Positions 17,284 to 26,900 of a stretch of DNA of 64,000 nt are shown here, piece by piece. The DNA is from an uncultured Bacteroidota bacterium (GTDB lineage Bacteria; Bacteroidota; Bacteroidia; Chitinophagales; Chitinophagaceae). The position numbers and the translations under genes were made by a program. Location: positions 1 through 64,000 of the forward strand of contig CAIVKC010000030.1 in the NCBI GenBank assembly GCA_903906365.1, read 5' to 3'. Position 1 is the stretch's first letter, and the number at the start of each line of letters is the position of its first letter. The notes below the pieces were generated by a model, which was not told where the DNA came from, searched no databases, and was given only the letters and a program-made list of their open reading frames with translations.

Positions 17284-17366
17284 GTTTGCGGCCGTGGGAA
17301 CCGGTTGTTTTACCGGGCGGGCTATTTTCCCGGCTATAATGGCATTTCACGGTAAAGCCGCAAACT
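17283..17366. repeat. Large nested inverted repeat behind the PepSY-like gene
   Basis: AGTTTGCGGC (17283-17292) is exactly complementary to GCCGCAAACT (17357-17366), with an inner CGTG / CACG pair and an inner CCGGG / CCCGG pair. It starts at the last base of the stop codon. There is no following T run, so it is more likely an RNA stability element or a structured RNA than a terminator. Confidence 0.6.
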
Positions 17367-17437
17367 AAGTCGGTCTGCCGCTGCCCATAGCATCCCCCAC
17401 CCTGGGGCGTTTTAAGGCGGGAAGCCTTCCTATCTAT

Positions 17438-18463
17438 CTAAAGCTGTTTTTTGCGGAATTTCCAGATGCGGTTACCCAATATATCCCCTACATAGATATT
17501 ACCTTCCCGGTCCAGGGCGATGTCATGGTACCTAGCCACCGGACCATCGTAATGTCCTGTTCTGCCAAAGCGCCCGGCCAGGGTCCCGTCTGGACGGAAT
17601 TGCAGCACATCGGAACCCTTATCCACTAAATTCCCCAGTGAAAGGAAATCCACGGCGAAGAGCGCCTGGCTTTTATTGTCTATACACAGCGAATACATGT
17701 TTTCAAAGCGATCGCTCTTCCATTGCTTGAGGAACCGGCCCAGGGAATCAAATTCCTGAATGCGTTTGTTTTCCCGGTCTGCCACGTATACATTCCCGTT
17801 ACTGTCCAGGTCCACGGCGTGGGGGAGATTGAACTGGCCCGGCTTATCACCTTTGCTCCCCCAGGCAAACAGAAATTTCCCGGCCCTGGAAAATTTGACA
17901 ACCCGGCTGTTGCCATAGCCGTCACTCACATAAAAAGAGCCGTCTGCCGCCACGGCCACGTCTGTGGGCTTGTTAAAATGCGCGGAATCTGTTCCTGGTT
18001 TTCCTGCCACGCCAAGCTTCATCAGCACCCGGCCTTCCGGGCTGCATTTGATGACCTGATGCAGGCCCACATCTGTCAGCCACACGTTGTTTTCCCGGTC
18101 CACAGTCAGGCCGTGCGGCATCGAAAAAAGCCCGGAACCCCAGCTGCGCAGGATGGCCCCGGTTTGGGCATCCAGTACCAGGATGGTTGGGGCTGAAATG
18201 GGCGTGTCCGGAAATACCTGGTCATCAATGACCCATCGCCGGCCGGCCCGGTGGATCAGCAGGATATGACCCGCAGTATCGGTTCCTACCCCGGTAACCT
18301 GTCCCAGGGGATATTGGGCGGCAAACGCCGGCCATCCCTTGACAAGCTCATAGCTTAGGAAAGAATCCTCCCTGTCCCCTTTGCCTGGAGTAGTCATTAG
18401 ATGACAGGCAGATAAAAAGAACAAAAAGCTCAGAGAAAAAAGGGGAATTGTCTGCTTATTCAT
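17438..18463 (-). CDS. NHL-repeat beta-propeller lipoprotein
   Basis: A 341-residue lipoprotein (lipidated cysteine 20 in LFFLSAC) carrying NHL repeats that form a six-bladed propeller. Repeats are seen as MPHGLTVDRENNVWLTDVGLHQVIKCS, with related blocks around FNKPTDVAVAADGSFYVSDG, FNLPHAVDLDSNGNVYVADR and YHDIALDREGNIYVGDILG. This repeat set is also found in peptidyl-alpha-hydroxyglycine alpha-amidating lyase and in bacterial 6-bladed propeller lipoproteins. An enzymatic role is not demonstrated, and ligand binding on the surface is equally plausible. The gene lies alone between two other minus-strand genes. Confidence 0.85.
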   Translation of the reverse strand: MNKQTIPLFSLSFLFFLSACHLMTTPGKGDREDSFLSYELVKGWPAFAAQYPLGQVTGVGTDTAGHILLIHRAGRRWVIDDQVFPDTPISAPTILVLDAQTGAILRSWGSGLFSMPHGLTVDRENNVWLTDVGLHQVIKCSPEGRVLMKLGVAGKPGTDSAHFNKPTDVAVAADGSFYVSDGYGNSRVVKFSRAGKFLFAWGSKGDKPGQFNLPHAVDLDSNGNVYVADRENKRIQEFDSLGRFLKQWKSDRFENMYSLCIDNKSQALFAVDFLSLGNLVDKGSDVLQFRPDGTLAGRFGRTGHYDGPVARYHDIALDREGNIYVGDILGNRIWKFRKKQL

Positions 18464-18578
18464 GGATGGCTTGTATTAAAGGGGTGTTGAATTCCTGTCG
18501 GGCAATTGACATTCATGCGGCCGGCTCCATGCCTGTCCCTGCACCGGGATTCATCCGGGGGGCCTGTGGAAGGCCGGT

Positions 18579-19742
18579 TTATGGAATGCGTTTGTATTTT
18601 TTCAACAGATCTATGACGAGCTGGTGTGGCAGGGCATAGGAGGTATTGCCATTGACACCTTCCATGGTTTCAGCTGCTACCAGTGCATTGACAATGGCCT
18701 CCTCCACGGCCTGGACCGTCGCTTCAAAGAGGGGATCTATCTGGTCGTTGGCAAGCACCTCTACCCGGGTGAATTTTTCCCGCTGGAAAGCAGACGGATT
18801 GGCTGTTGAGAAAGCTAAAAAAATATCCCCGGAACTGTTGTTGCCCCTTCCGCCTACCAGCCCGATACCAATGGGAACCCTCGCTGCGATCCGCTTGAGC
18901 TGGTGTGGCAGCAGGGGGGCATCGGTGGCCACCACCACGATGATGGAACCATCCCCTTCCTGACGGTAGGAGGCGGGAGGCAGTTTCAATATATTGTTGA
19001 GCGTGTCTTTCAGTTCCCGCCCGATGGGTACCCCCGCTATGGTCAGCGTCTTTTTTCTGCCGAAATTAGCCTGTACCAATACCCCCACCGTGTAGGAGGA
19101 GTCGCGGATCTTCACGGTACGGGAGGAGCTCCCGGTCCCTCCTTTGAATCCCAGGCACATCATTCCGGTTCCCCCGCCGACATTTCCTTCGCGCACAAAT
19201 CCGCCAGAAGCCGTATTGAGGGCTTCGTAGGCGTTGGAATCCTTTATATGAAAGCCATAGATGTCATTGAGAAAGCCGTCATATGTCTCTGCCACCACTG
19301 GGTAGGTATACCAGAAGTCCTCCCGGTACCAGTGGCGGTCGACAAACCATTTGAGCACCGCGTCCCTGACCACGCCCACGCTGTTGGTATTGGTGATCAT
19401 GATGGGCGTTTCCAGGAAACCCGATTCCGTAATCCAGGTGGTTCCCGTCATTTCACCGTTTCCGTTGAGGGAATACCAGTTGGCATAGACCGGGTTGTTG
19501 TTTTTACCGCGCGGGAGGATCGCGGTGACACCGGTCCTTACCGGACCTTTGCCCAATATGTTTTTTCCCTGTCCGGAGATGAGGGTGGAGTATCCTACTT
19601 CCACACCGGCCACGTCAGTAATGGCGTTGTATTTCCCCGGGGTTCCCTCAAAAGGGATGCCGATATCCCTGGCCCGGGGTTTTTGGGCCTGGAGCACGGA
19701 AAGCCACAGCAACAGCAATGGAAGCAGGGATGAACATTTCAT
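18579..19742 (-). CDS. P1 family peptidase (DmpA/BapA-like aminopeptidase), exported
   Basis: A 387-residue N-terminal-nucleophile hydrolase from the ATG at 19742 (MKCSSLLPLLLLW), with a signal peptide ending near QAQ. Family blocks: IPFEGTPGKYNAITDVAGVEVG, VRTGVTAILPRG, NWYSLNGNGEMTGTTWI, GVVRDAVLKWF and VGGGTGMMCLGFKGGTGSSSR. In DmpA the chain cuts itself at a Gly-Ser bond in such a GTG-S sequence, freeing serine as the nucleophile; the GTGSSSR site is intact. Later come VPIGRELKD and RVPIGIGLVGGRGNNSSGD. Known members cleave N-terminal D-amino acids or beta-peptides. Periplasmic location is expected. Confidence 0.92.
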   Translation of the reverse strand: MKCSSLLPLLLLWLSVLQAQKPRARDIGIPFEGTPGKYNAITDVAGVEVGYSTLISGQGKNILGKGPVRTGVTAILPRGKNNNPVYANWYSLNGNGEMTGTTWITESGFLETPIMITNTNSVGVVRDAVLKWFVDRHWYREDFWYTYPVVAETYDGFLNDIYGFHIKDSNAYEALNTASGGFVREGNVGGGTGMMCLGFKGGTGSSSRTVKIRDSSYTVGVLVQANFGRKKTLTIAGVPIGRELKDTLNNILKLPPASYRQEGDGSIIVVVATDAPLLPHQLKRIAARVPIGIGLVGGRGNNSSGDIFLAFSTANPSAFQREKFTRVEVLANDQIDPLFEATVQAVEEAIVNALVAAETMEGVNGNTSYALPHQLVIDLLKKYKRIP

Positions 19743-19856
19743 AAACAGCGGTTTTTGGAGGAGGCTTTGCAAGAGTCCGCGAAGAAGTGCGGGCGCTCAA
19801 AATAGCCGGCTTGATTCAAAGATACTAAAGCCGGGTCTACCCGGGCCGGCAATATT

Positions 19857-20705
19857 TCATCGTTCATCGAGTTCATCCATACGCCGTATTATTTTTTCCC
19901 GGAGCTGGTCCAGCAGCTGCGTGCGGTTTTTTTTGCGCAGTCTGATTTCATTAAATACGTGGTAATAATTGCCCAGTTTGACCTGGAAGCTTTGTTCAAA
20001 GAAGCCGGCGATCCTCCTGAGGTCGGCATGCCCGTTGTTATATACGCCTCCGGCCTGCAGGGCATAGATCAGCTCAACTAGGTCCGCTTTGGATGCTGTC
20101 CAGCGCAAGGAGTTTCCGGTGGAAACCAAACCCGGACCCTCGGCATGGTCCCGGATCAGGGTAAGTTCCTTTTTTAAGTAGACTTGCAGATCATCATGCG
20201 CCAGGATCTTGGCCACCAGGTAATCATGGCTGCTGGTAAATACGGAGGCCACCGGCTGATAACGCGGGTTCTGAAGTGCGTCCGGTGATTCTTTGCCATG
20301 CAAGAAATAGACATGGTCCAGGCTTGTGGCGCCACTTCGGTAATAAAGATAAAACTCACGATGCCGGACAAAGTAATCCGTGAGCCGGGCCAATTCCCGC
20401 TGGATGTATTTTTCCTGGATATCCCGGTTACCAGGCGGACGGTTGATGGAAATACGGTATACATTGGTAAAATAAATGAAGGCGGAGTAAAACAGGGGCT
20501 TGATGTGTTTGAAAAAGTGGATTTCCTCCTGGGGCCTTTCGAATGGGGTCTTGATCACCAGGCTCTCCAGCGCTATCATGGACTTCCTTACAATTTCAAT
20601 ACATTTTTCCGTACCGGGCAGGTCGGTTTCTTGCAGCGACAGATCCCGGGTCATATCGTCATATAGCCTTTCCATGCAGGAAGGCATCGGCGGAATGGTA
20701 TGCAT
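19857..20705 (-). CDS. rteC: RteC-family regulator
   Basis: A 282-residue protein of the RteC family, named after the CTnDOT regulator that activates the excision operon of that conjugative transposon. Clear family blocks are IHFFKHIKPLFYSAFIYF, REFYLYYRSGATSLDHVYF, SSHDYLVAKILAHDDLQVYL, LRWTASKADLVELIYALQ, NNGHADLRRIAGFFEQSF and YYHVFNEIRLRKKNRTQLLD. The frame is open to 20849, inside the sigma gene, but the family N-terminus aligns from about MERLYDDMTRDL, so the ATG at 20705 or 20675 is preferred. It lies directly downstream of the ECF sigma gene on the same strand. The partner two-component genes rteA and rteB are not present. Confidence 0.88.
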   Translation of the reverse strand: MHTIPPMPSCMERLYDDMTRDLSLQETDLPGTEKCIEIVRKSMIALESLVIKTPFERPQEEIHFFKHIKPLFYSAFIYFTNVYRISINRPPGNRDIQEKYIQRELARLTDYFVRHREFYLYYRSGATSLDHVYFLHGKESPDALQNPRYQPVASVFTSSHDYLVAKILAHDDLQVYLKKELTLIRDHAEGPGLVSTGNSLRWTASKADLVELIYALQAGGVYNNGHADLRRIAGFFEQSFQVKLGNYYHVFNEIRLRKKNRTQLLDQLREKIIRRMDELDER

Positions 20706-20770
20706 GCGGCTCAGGTATAAGGTTATCTCAGATTGGTACTGCGTTTCAATATAACAAGCAAAATCAACCG

Positions 20771-20806
20771 AAAAACTATAAAATTTTAATTTTTTTTCAC
20801 CCCAAA
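20771..20806 (-). promoter_or_regulatory. Candidate promoter of rteC
   Basis: On the minus strand a TTTG box (20803-20806) is followed after 24 bases by TAGTTTTT (20771-20778), one mismatch from the Bacteroidota TAnnTTTG element. Spacing is at the long end of the usual range. It fits an rteC start at 20705 or 20675, and would allow transcription separate from the sigma gene. Confidence 0.35.
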
Positions 20807-20812
20807 CTACCT

Positions 20813-21409
20813 TTAGACGCAGGAGCTGGCGCAAAGTAGCGAGAGGCAAAAGCAGCTGGGCAGCAGCGCTGGGAAAAATGAGTTGCTCTTAAAGACGAGA
20901 CGTAGCCGCTGTTTTGCCCGGGAGAGCTGATTGGCGACGGTTTTTTTGCTGATCCCTAAACGGGCCGCAATCTGCGCGTTTCCCAGTCCGCCCAGATAGG
21001 AAAGGCGGAAAATTTCGCGGCAGCCGGCCGGCAGCTTTTCCATCTCGGCAAGTATGCTGGCCAACAGGTAGGGCGTTGGGTCTTCCCGGCCGGGGCTTTC
21101 ATCCGGTGTCTCCAGGAACTGGCGCCAGATCTCCTTTTTGTGACGGTCCATGGTCTGGTTTCGCCGGAGGTAGTCCATGGAACCGTTTCTAACCAGGGTA
21201 AAAAGAAAGCGATCGGTCTGCTCCGGGCGGTCCAGCGGAATCCCCGCTTCCAACAGTTTTAAAAAAGCAGTTTGCACAATGTCCTCTGCTTCCTGGCGCT
21301 GGGAGCAGGTGCGAAGGGCATGGACAATCAGCCGGGCCGACAATCGGTCGAACAGCCTCCTGAACAGCAATTCCCATCCTGGGGAGCCGCTTTTCTTGTC
21401 GATGACCAT
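20813..21409 (-). CDS. ECF sigma factor (RpoE-like, FecI-type)
   Basis: A 198-residue ECF sigma factor. Region 2 is at about 20-85 (ARLIVHALRTCSQRQEAEDI, VQTAFLKLLEA, DRFLFTLVRNGSMDYLRR), which recognises the -10 element. Region 4 is at about 130-185 (LPAGCREIFRLSYLGGLGNA, QIAARLGISKKTVANQLSRA), which reads the -35 element. A short hydrophobic cysteine-containing tail follows. With the divergently encoded FecR and the STN-bearing SusC it makes a complete cell-surface signalling set: ligand at SusC, signal across the periplasm to FecR, release of sigma. The likely target is the fecR-susCD promoter region. The rteC gene follows 107 bases downstream. Confidence 0.92.
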   Translation of the reverse strand: MVIDKKSGSPGWELLFRRLFDRLSARLIVHALRTCSQRQEAEDIVQTAFLKLLEAGIPLDRPEQTDRFLFTLVRNGSMDYLRRNQTMDRHKKEIWRQFLETPDESPGREDPTPYLLASILAEMEKLPAGCREIFRLSYLGGLGNAQIAARLGISKKTVANQLSRAKQRLRLVFKSNSFFPALLPSCFCLSLLCASSCV

Positions 21410-21562
21410 GCGTTTGGATGTTGCCGGGCAAAATAAATATTATCGGCGGATCAGCCAATCCTGATCAGTCCTTTATTTGAGCAGGTTCATTGGTAAATTC
21501 GCATATAGGTTAAATTTATAATACCCAAAGGCTGGCCGTCCTGTTCAGGGGATTATAGACCA

Positions 21563-21955
21563 TCAGCGGTAACGCGGATAGAGGCTTGCCAGCAGCACGC
21601 AGATCACGCCTGCAAGACCTAAAGCGAGTTGAAGGGGTTGAAAGCGGCGTATCAGCAGCGTTTCAACAACGATCCAGCCGGTTAGCAGCAGGCCCTGCAC
21701 CAGGACGATCCGGCTGGCATAGGGAATGCCTTTGATCAGCAGAACGCAGGCAAACAGACCGTGCAGTCCGATGACTATAAAGAGGATCATACCCGGCAGC
21801 AGGAAATCCGCAAAGGGAGAATGCCTGAGTAGTTCGGTGGAGATGTGAAGGGTATGGCCGTCGGGATAGGTAAAGAGGTTCCAACCCCCGTATAGCGCTC
21901 CCAGTCCCGAGAGGATAAGCAACAGGGACAGGGCTGTTTTAAGAAGTTGTCTCAT
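21563..21955 (-). CDS. Small integral membrane protein
   Basis: A 130-residue protein with four hydrophobic segments: LLKTALSLLLILSGLGALYGG, the segment around FLLPGMILFIVIGLHGLFAC, IVLVQGLLLTGWIVVETLLI and LALGLAGVICVLLASLY. A polar loop with YPDGHTLHISTELLRHSPF lies between the first and second segments, where a periplasmic position is likely. No family function is known, although small four-helix proteins of this sort are common in Bacteroidota. It lies between the sigma gene and FecR, on the sigma strand, but is not an evident part of the signalling set. Confidence 0.7.
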   Translation of the reverse strand: MRQLLKTALSLLLILSGLGALYGGWNLFTYPDGHTLHISTELLRHSPFADFLLPGMILFIVIGLHGLFACVLLIKGIPYASRIVLVQGLLLTGWIVVETLLIRRFQPLQLALGLAGVICVLLASLYPRYR

Positions 21956-22566
21956 GGATTTTTTTTATAGGACTGTATGCCAGTTAGGCTGCTGCCAACT
22001 GTAGACAAAATTTTCTTCCTGCCAGCGATACATCGTCTTTGGCTGCCTTAATGCAGACCCAAACCCGCCGGTATCCTCTTATTTAACTTTGGCTGCGCCA
22101 TCATCTGTCGTGGTTGCCAGCTGGATGACCGGTTTTGCCTGCGAGCAGAGAGGGTATCCTTTCGCAAGCGCAGCTACCATATCCGGGAGATCAACATGGC
22201 CAAATGTCAGCCATACCCCCACTGCCCGGTGGTAAAGGATCGGGAGGGCTGGGCAGGTAAAAAGCCAGACACCTAGCATCCGGAGGCTTCCCTCAACCCA
22301 TAAGCCCTTGGATAACCGGCAGCAAAAAGAACCTCACTCCCGGCAGGACCCGTGAATTATTATAAAAATAGCGGTCCCTTTCTTCAATGAGTATGATCAC
22401 CGGCAGCCCTTAACAGGACAGCCATCAGCCGGTGCCATTGCCTCCTGTTTTGCCCAAGTACAGAAGGCTAGTATTAATTTTTCTTTATTTTCCGGATGTT
22501 CCTTTGGTAGGAAATCAAACATGATTTGTCTGTTAGTAATCATCTGTGAATTTTCCAACTGCTCAT
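21956..22566. other. Divergent intergenic region before fecR
   Basis: About 610 bases with no supported gene. It must hold promoters for the membrane protein gene (left) and for the fecR-susCD set (right). No confident sigma-target boxes could be assigned by eye. Confidence 0.45.
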
Positions 22567-23805
22567 ATGGGTGCTGCTGAAAGGATTTCCGATTTAATTT
22601 TTAAATACCTGCGGGATGAACTATTGCCGGAGGAGGCCGAAGAACTGGACCAATGGATATACAGTGCTCCGGAAAATGAAGCCATCTTCCTTCGGCTGAC
22701 CGATGAGGATGAACTGCGTTATCAGTTGCAGTTGCTCTATGAGTCCCGGGAACAGACATGGAAAAAACTTCAGGAGAAGGTCCCTGAACTGGCGCCTCCA
22801 AAAAGGGGCATGTTGAAACACATCAGTAATTGGTTTGCCGAAAAGCCGGCACGCTGGCGGGTACCGGCTGCGGCAGCGATGGTACTGCTGGCAGGATCCT
22901 TCCTGGTGTTTCATCTGACCTTCCGGAATAATGTGCCTCTTTCTTCCAAACTGTCTGCCCCCCAAACCAAGGATATCAGCCCGGGCGGCAACCATGCTGT
23001 ATTGCTGCTGGCGGGCGGTAACCGAATCATCCTGGGAAACCGACTTGCCGGACTGGTTGCCCGGGAAGGGGGGACAGAGATCATCGGTGCCGACAGCGGT
23101 TCAATCCGGTACCGGCTGATGGGACAGACCCCCGGACATGAAGACAGCCTGCCCCGGGGTTTAAATACCCTGGCTACACCCAGGGGCGGACAGTTCAGGC
23201 TGGTTCTTCCAGACGGCACCCGGGTCTGGCTAAATGCGGCCTCTTCCCTGTCCTACCCGGCTCAGTTTTTGGGACCTGAACGCCGGGTGGTCCTGAAAGG
23301 GGAGGCTTATTTTGAGGTGGCAGCCAACCCGTCGCTTCCCTTCAGGGTCCAGATCAGCGGCCGTTCGGAATTGGAAGTAAAGGGGACACACTTCAATGTC
23401 ATGGCTTACCCTGATGAACCGGCCCTGGTCACCACATTGCTGGAAGGACTGGTGGCCGTCAGGCCGGCCGGTTCAACAAGATCGCCTGTGCTCATACATC
23501 CCAATGAACAAGCCATTGTCCGCGACAGCCTGCATGGGGTAGAAGTCAGAAAAGACCCGGAGGCCGCTGAAGCGGTGGCCTGGAAAAATGGGATTACCTC
23601 CTTTTCAGATGCGGATATCAGAACCATCATGCGTAAAGTGGCCCGCTGGTATGATGTGGAAGTTTCTTATTCCGGTGAGATGCCTTCCCGTCGTTTTGAA
23701 GGGGGTATTCCGCGCAACGCTAATCTGTCTGAGGTGCTGAAGGTATTATCTCTGTATAAAATACATTATTCGCTTTCCGGAAACCACATCCTTATTTCAC
23801 CCTGA
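22567..23805 (+). CDS. FecR family anti-sigma factor
   Basis: A 412-residue inner-membrane signal transducer. The ATG at 22567 is preferred over the upstream GTG at 22546. Residues 1-80 form the cytoplasmic sigma-binding part (ISDLIFKYLRDELLPEEAEE). One transmembrane helix lies near 95-115 (VPAAAAMVLLAGSFLVFHL). The periplasmic FecR domain (NTLATPRGGQFRLVLPDGTR, VWLNAASSLSYPAQF, RVVLKGEAYFEVA, FNVMAYPDEPALVTTLLEG) is followed by the DUF4974 C-terminal domain (IRTIMRKVARWYDVEVSY, LSLYKIHYSLSGNHILI). It reads the STN domain of the next gene's SusC and controls the divergently encoded sigma factor. Confidence 0.93.
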   Translation: MGAAERISDLIFKYLRDELLPEEAEELDQWIYSAPENEAIFLRLTDEDELRYQLQLLYESREQTWKKLQEKVPELAPPKRGMLKHISNWFAEKPARWRVPAAAAMVLLAGSFLVFHLTFRNNVPLSSKLSAPQTKDISPGGNHAVLLLAGGNRIILGNRLAGLVAREGGTEIIGADSGSIRYRLMGQTPGHEDSLPRGLNTLATPRGGQFRLVLPDGTRVWLNAASSLSYPAQFLGPERRVVLKGEAYFEVAANPSLPFRVQISGRSELEVKGTHFNVMAYPDEPALVTTLLEGLVAVRPAGSTRSPVLIHPNEQAIVRDSLHGVEVRKDPEAAEAVAWKNGITSFSDADIRTIMRKVARWYDVEVSYSGEMPSRRFEGGIPRNANLSEVLKVLSLYKIHYSLSGNHILISP

Positions 23806-23834
23806 AAAACCAACTGCCTGCCTGCGGAGCACCC

Positions 23835-23866
23835 AAAAAAACCGGGAGTGTTGGAACCACTCCCGG
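23835..23866 (-). terminator. Minus-strand terminator in the susC leader
   Basis: CCGGGAGTG (23842-23850) and CACTCCCGG (23858-23866) form a perfect 9-base-pair stem with a 7-base loop. On the plus strand no T run follows. On the minus strand the stem is followed by eight T residues, the form of an intrinsic terminator. No minus-strand protein gene precedes it, so it could end an antisense RNA to the susC leader. Confidence 0.65.
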
Positions 23867-23937
23867 CGAATGGCGGGTTAATCCCAATAAAAAATCTGTC
23901 TAGGAATCTTCATTGTTTAACCCACCAAAACAAAGAT

Positions 23938-26900
23938 ATGCAATCCTGTGCTATCTGCAGCACCCGGCGAGGACCGGGGAGACTGCCTTCAAAAACTATT
24001 GTGCTTATGAACTGGATGGCCTTATTCCTGTTTGCATTCCTGATGCATGCCCATGCGGGAAGCTTTTCCCAGGGTATAACGCTCTCAGAAAAAAACGCCC
24101 CCCTTTCCAAACTGTTCCGTCAAATCGAAAAGCAGACCGGATGCACCATCTGGTATGAAAAGGAAGAAATCGAAAAGACGGGAAACGTATCCGTTCGACT
24201 TCAACATGCCAGCCTGGAGCAGGCCCTGGAGGCATGCCTTCAGGGAAAACCACTGGAATATGCCATTATAGGACGTATGGTGGCCGTAAAATCCAGGTCC
24301 GCCGGAAACAGTCAGCTGCCCGATCAGGCGGTGGTCCGGGGCAAAGTGCTCAATGAAAAGGGAGAGCCCCTGGCCGGCGCCACCATTACGGTCAAAGGGA
24401 CCTTGCGGACCGTGGCCACGGATGAAACAGGTTCGTTCTTAATAGGCGGAGTGTCCCCAAGTGCCCTTTTGGCGGTCAGTCACGTTGGTTATGAAACGCA
24501 GGAAATCAGGGCTGGCAGCAAAAATACACTGATCATCCGGATGCGGCCAGTGGCAAACAAACTCGATGAGGTACAAATCATCGGTTATGGAACCACGACC
24601 CGCAGGTACAACACGGGTTCAGTATCAAAGATCAATTCAAAGGAAATAGAAGAACAACCGGTCACCAACGTACTTTCTGCCCTGTCTGGCAGGGCAGCCG
24701 GGGTTTTTGTACAGACCACCAACGGGCTGCCAGGCGGCGGAGTCACCATTCAGGTCAGGGGCAAGGGTTCCATAGCTGCAGGAACCGATCCGTTGTATGT
24801 TATAGATGGGGTCCCTTTTGCCTCTTCGGTAGTGGCTTCCGACAATATAATGGCTTTCAGTGCCATCAATGGCGCTGTCAGCCCCTTTAACAGCCTCAAC
24901 CCGGATGATATTGAAAGCATCAGCATTCTAAAAGATGCAGACGCCACTGCCATCTACGGATCCCGGGGTTCCGGCGGAGTCATACTCATTACTACCAAAA
25001 AGGGAAAGGCTGGCAAAGCCAGGGTGACCCTGAAAGCCTATGGTGGCATTGAAAAGACAGCAAACCTGCCTTCCCTACTCCATGGCCCCGCCTATCTCCA
25101 GATCCGGCGGGAGGCATTCCGGCATGATGGGCTGGTCCCATCCCCGGACCCCAACGATCCTGCCTATGCGCCGGATCTCCTGGTATGGGATACCACCCGC
25201 AATACCAACTGGGCCAGCTATATGCTCGGCAGGACCGCCCAGGTCCTCAATCTGCAGGGAAATATTTCCGGGGGGGATGAACATACCAGCTTTACCGCCG
25301 GTGGCAATTTCCGGACTCAGACCACGGTGCTTCCGGGCAGTACCCGCTACGAGCGGGCAGGGATGCATATGAACATTCAGCACAGTTCTGCCGACAACCG
25401 GTTTTCAGTACTTTTTTCAACTACCTACAACGAGGATAACAACCAGCTATCCAATCCCACCGCAGCACTGGTGAATGATCTGCTTCTGCCTCCGGATTTC
25501 CCCCTCTATGATGCCGCAGGCAACCTCAACTGGTACCTGGGTTCCAACCCGCTGGCAGATATCAAGGCGAGGACCCGTACCCAGACGGACAATATCATTA
25601 CCAACATGTCCCTCCGCTATGAAATCTTGCCCAACCTGCATCTAAAAGTTGACGCCGGATATAACAGGGTCAGTATCGGCCAGGTCATGACCTACCCATC
25701 GGCCTCGCTTTACCCCGGAAGCACGAATTATTCCAATTTCGGAAATAATGCGATCCGGTCGCTGATTGTGGAACCACAGGCCGATTACCATTTCCGGATT
25801 AAAAAATCCCATGTTTCCCTGCTGGCCGGAGGAACCTGGCAGGAAAGCCAGCACAGTAATGAGTTCATACAGGCCAGCAATTTCAGCAATGAAAACCTGC
25901 TGCAGGATCTGGGTTCGGCTCAGTCCTATTATGCCAACAATTCCAAACTCGATTACAAATACGTCTCAGTATTTTCCAGGCTGACCTATGACTACGACAA
26001 TAAATATATCCTCAATGCCTCTGTGCGTCGGGACGGCTCCTCCCGCTTTGGGCCGGGCAATGAGTTTGGGAATTTTGGCGCCCTGGGTGCAGCCTGGTTA
26101 TTTACAAAGGAGCGCTGGATGAGGGAAAAGACATCCTTTGTCAGTTATGGAAAACTGAGGGCCAGTTACGGGATTACGGGAAATGACCAGATTCCCGACT
26201 ACCAGTTCCTCTCCGCCTATGGATCGGCCAATATATATCAGGATACGGTGGGGCTGTCTCCCCTGCGGGCCGCTAACCCCCAGTTTCGCTGGGAAACGGA
26301 TCAAAAAATGGAAGTCGCGCTGGAGCTGGGTTTTTTCAGTGACCGGATCCTGCTGACCGTGGAGAGATACCAGAACCGCAGCGGAAACCAGCTGGTGACC
26401 TATTCTTTGCCCGTATTCACCGGCTTTTCGGGCTACCAGGTCAATCTTCCCGCCGTTGTGAATAATACCGGATGGGAATTGGAGCTCAATACCAAAAACA
26501 TCAGAAAGGGCGTACTGACCTGGAGCACCAGCTTCAATATCACCATTCCTAAAAACAGGTTGAAAAGTTTTCCGGGTATTTCCACTTCAAGCTATGCGCA
26601 GACCCTGGTCGTGGGTCAGGACATCACCCGGATTTATGGTTACAGGCTGGATCATATCGACTCTTCTGGCAGTCCTGTTTTTTATGAACAGTCCGGCAAT
26701 TCGGGGCCTTATTATTATGCTACCATCGGCAGGCAAACACCGGACTTTTACGGGGGTATTGGAAACTCCCTGAGTTTCAGGGGATGGGGACTGGAAATTT
26801 TCGGACAGTTTGCCCGCCAGTTGCAACAGGGAGGACTTAGCAATACACCCGGCTTGTTAATTAATAACTATAGCCTTGTACTGGACAGATGGCAGAAACC

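Noticed and set aside
20706-20849. Longer N-terminus for RteC reaching into the sigma gene
   Set aside because: The family alignment begins near MERLYDDM, and a candidate promoter lies inside this extension.
22079-22279. Minus-strand frame of 66 codons before fecR
   Set aside because: No signal, family pattern or neighbour support; lies in a region expected to hold divergent promoters.
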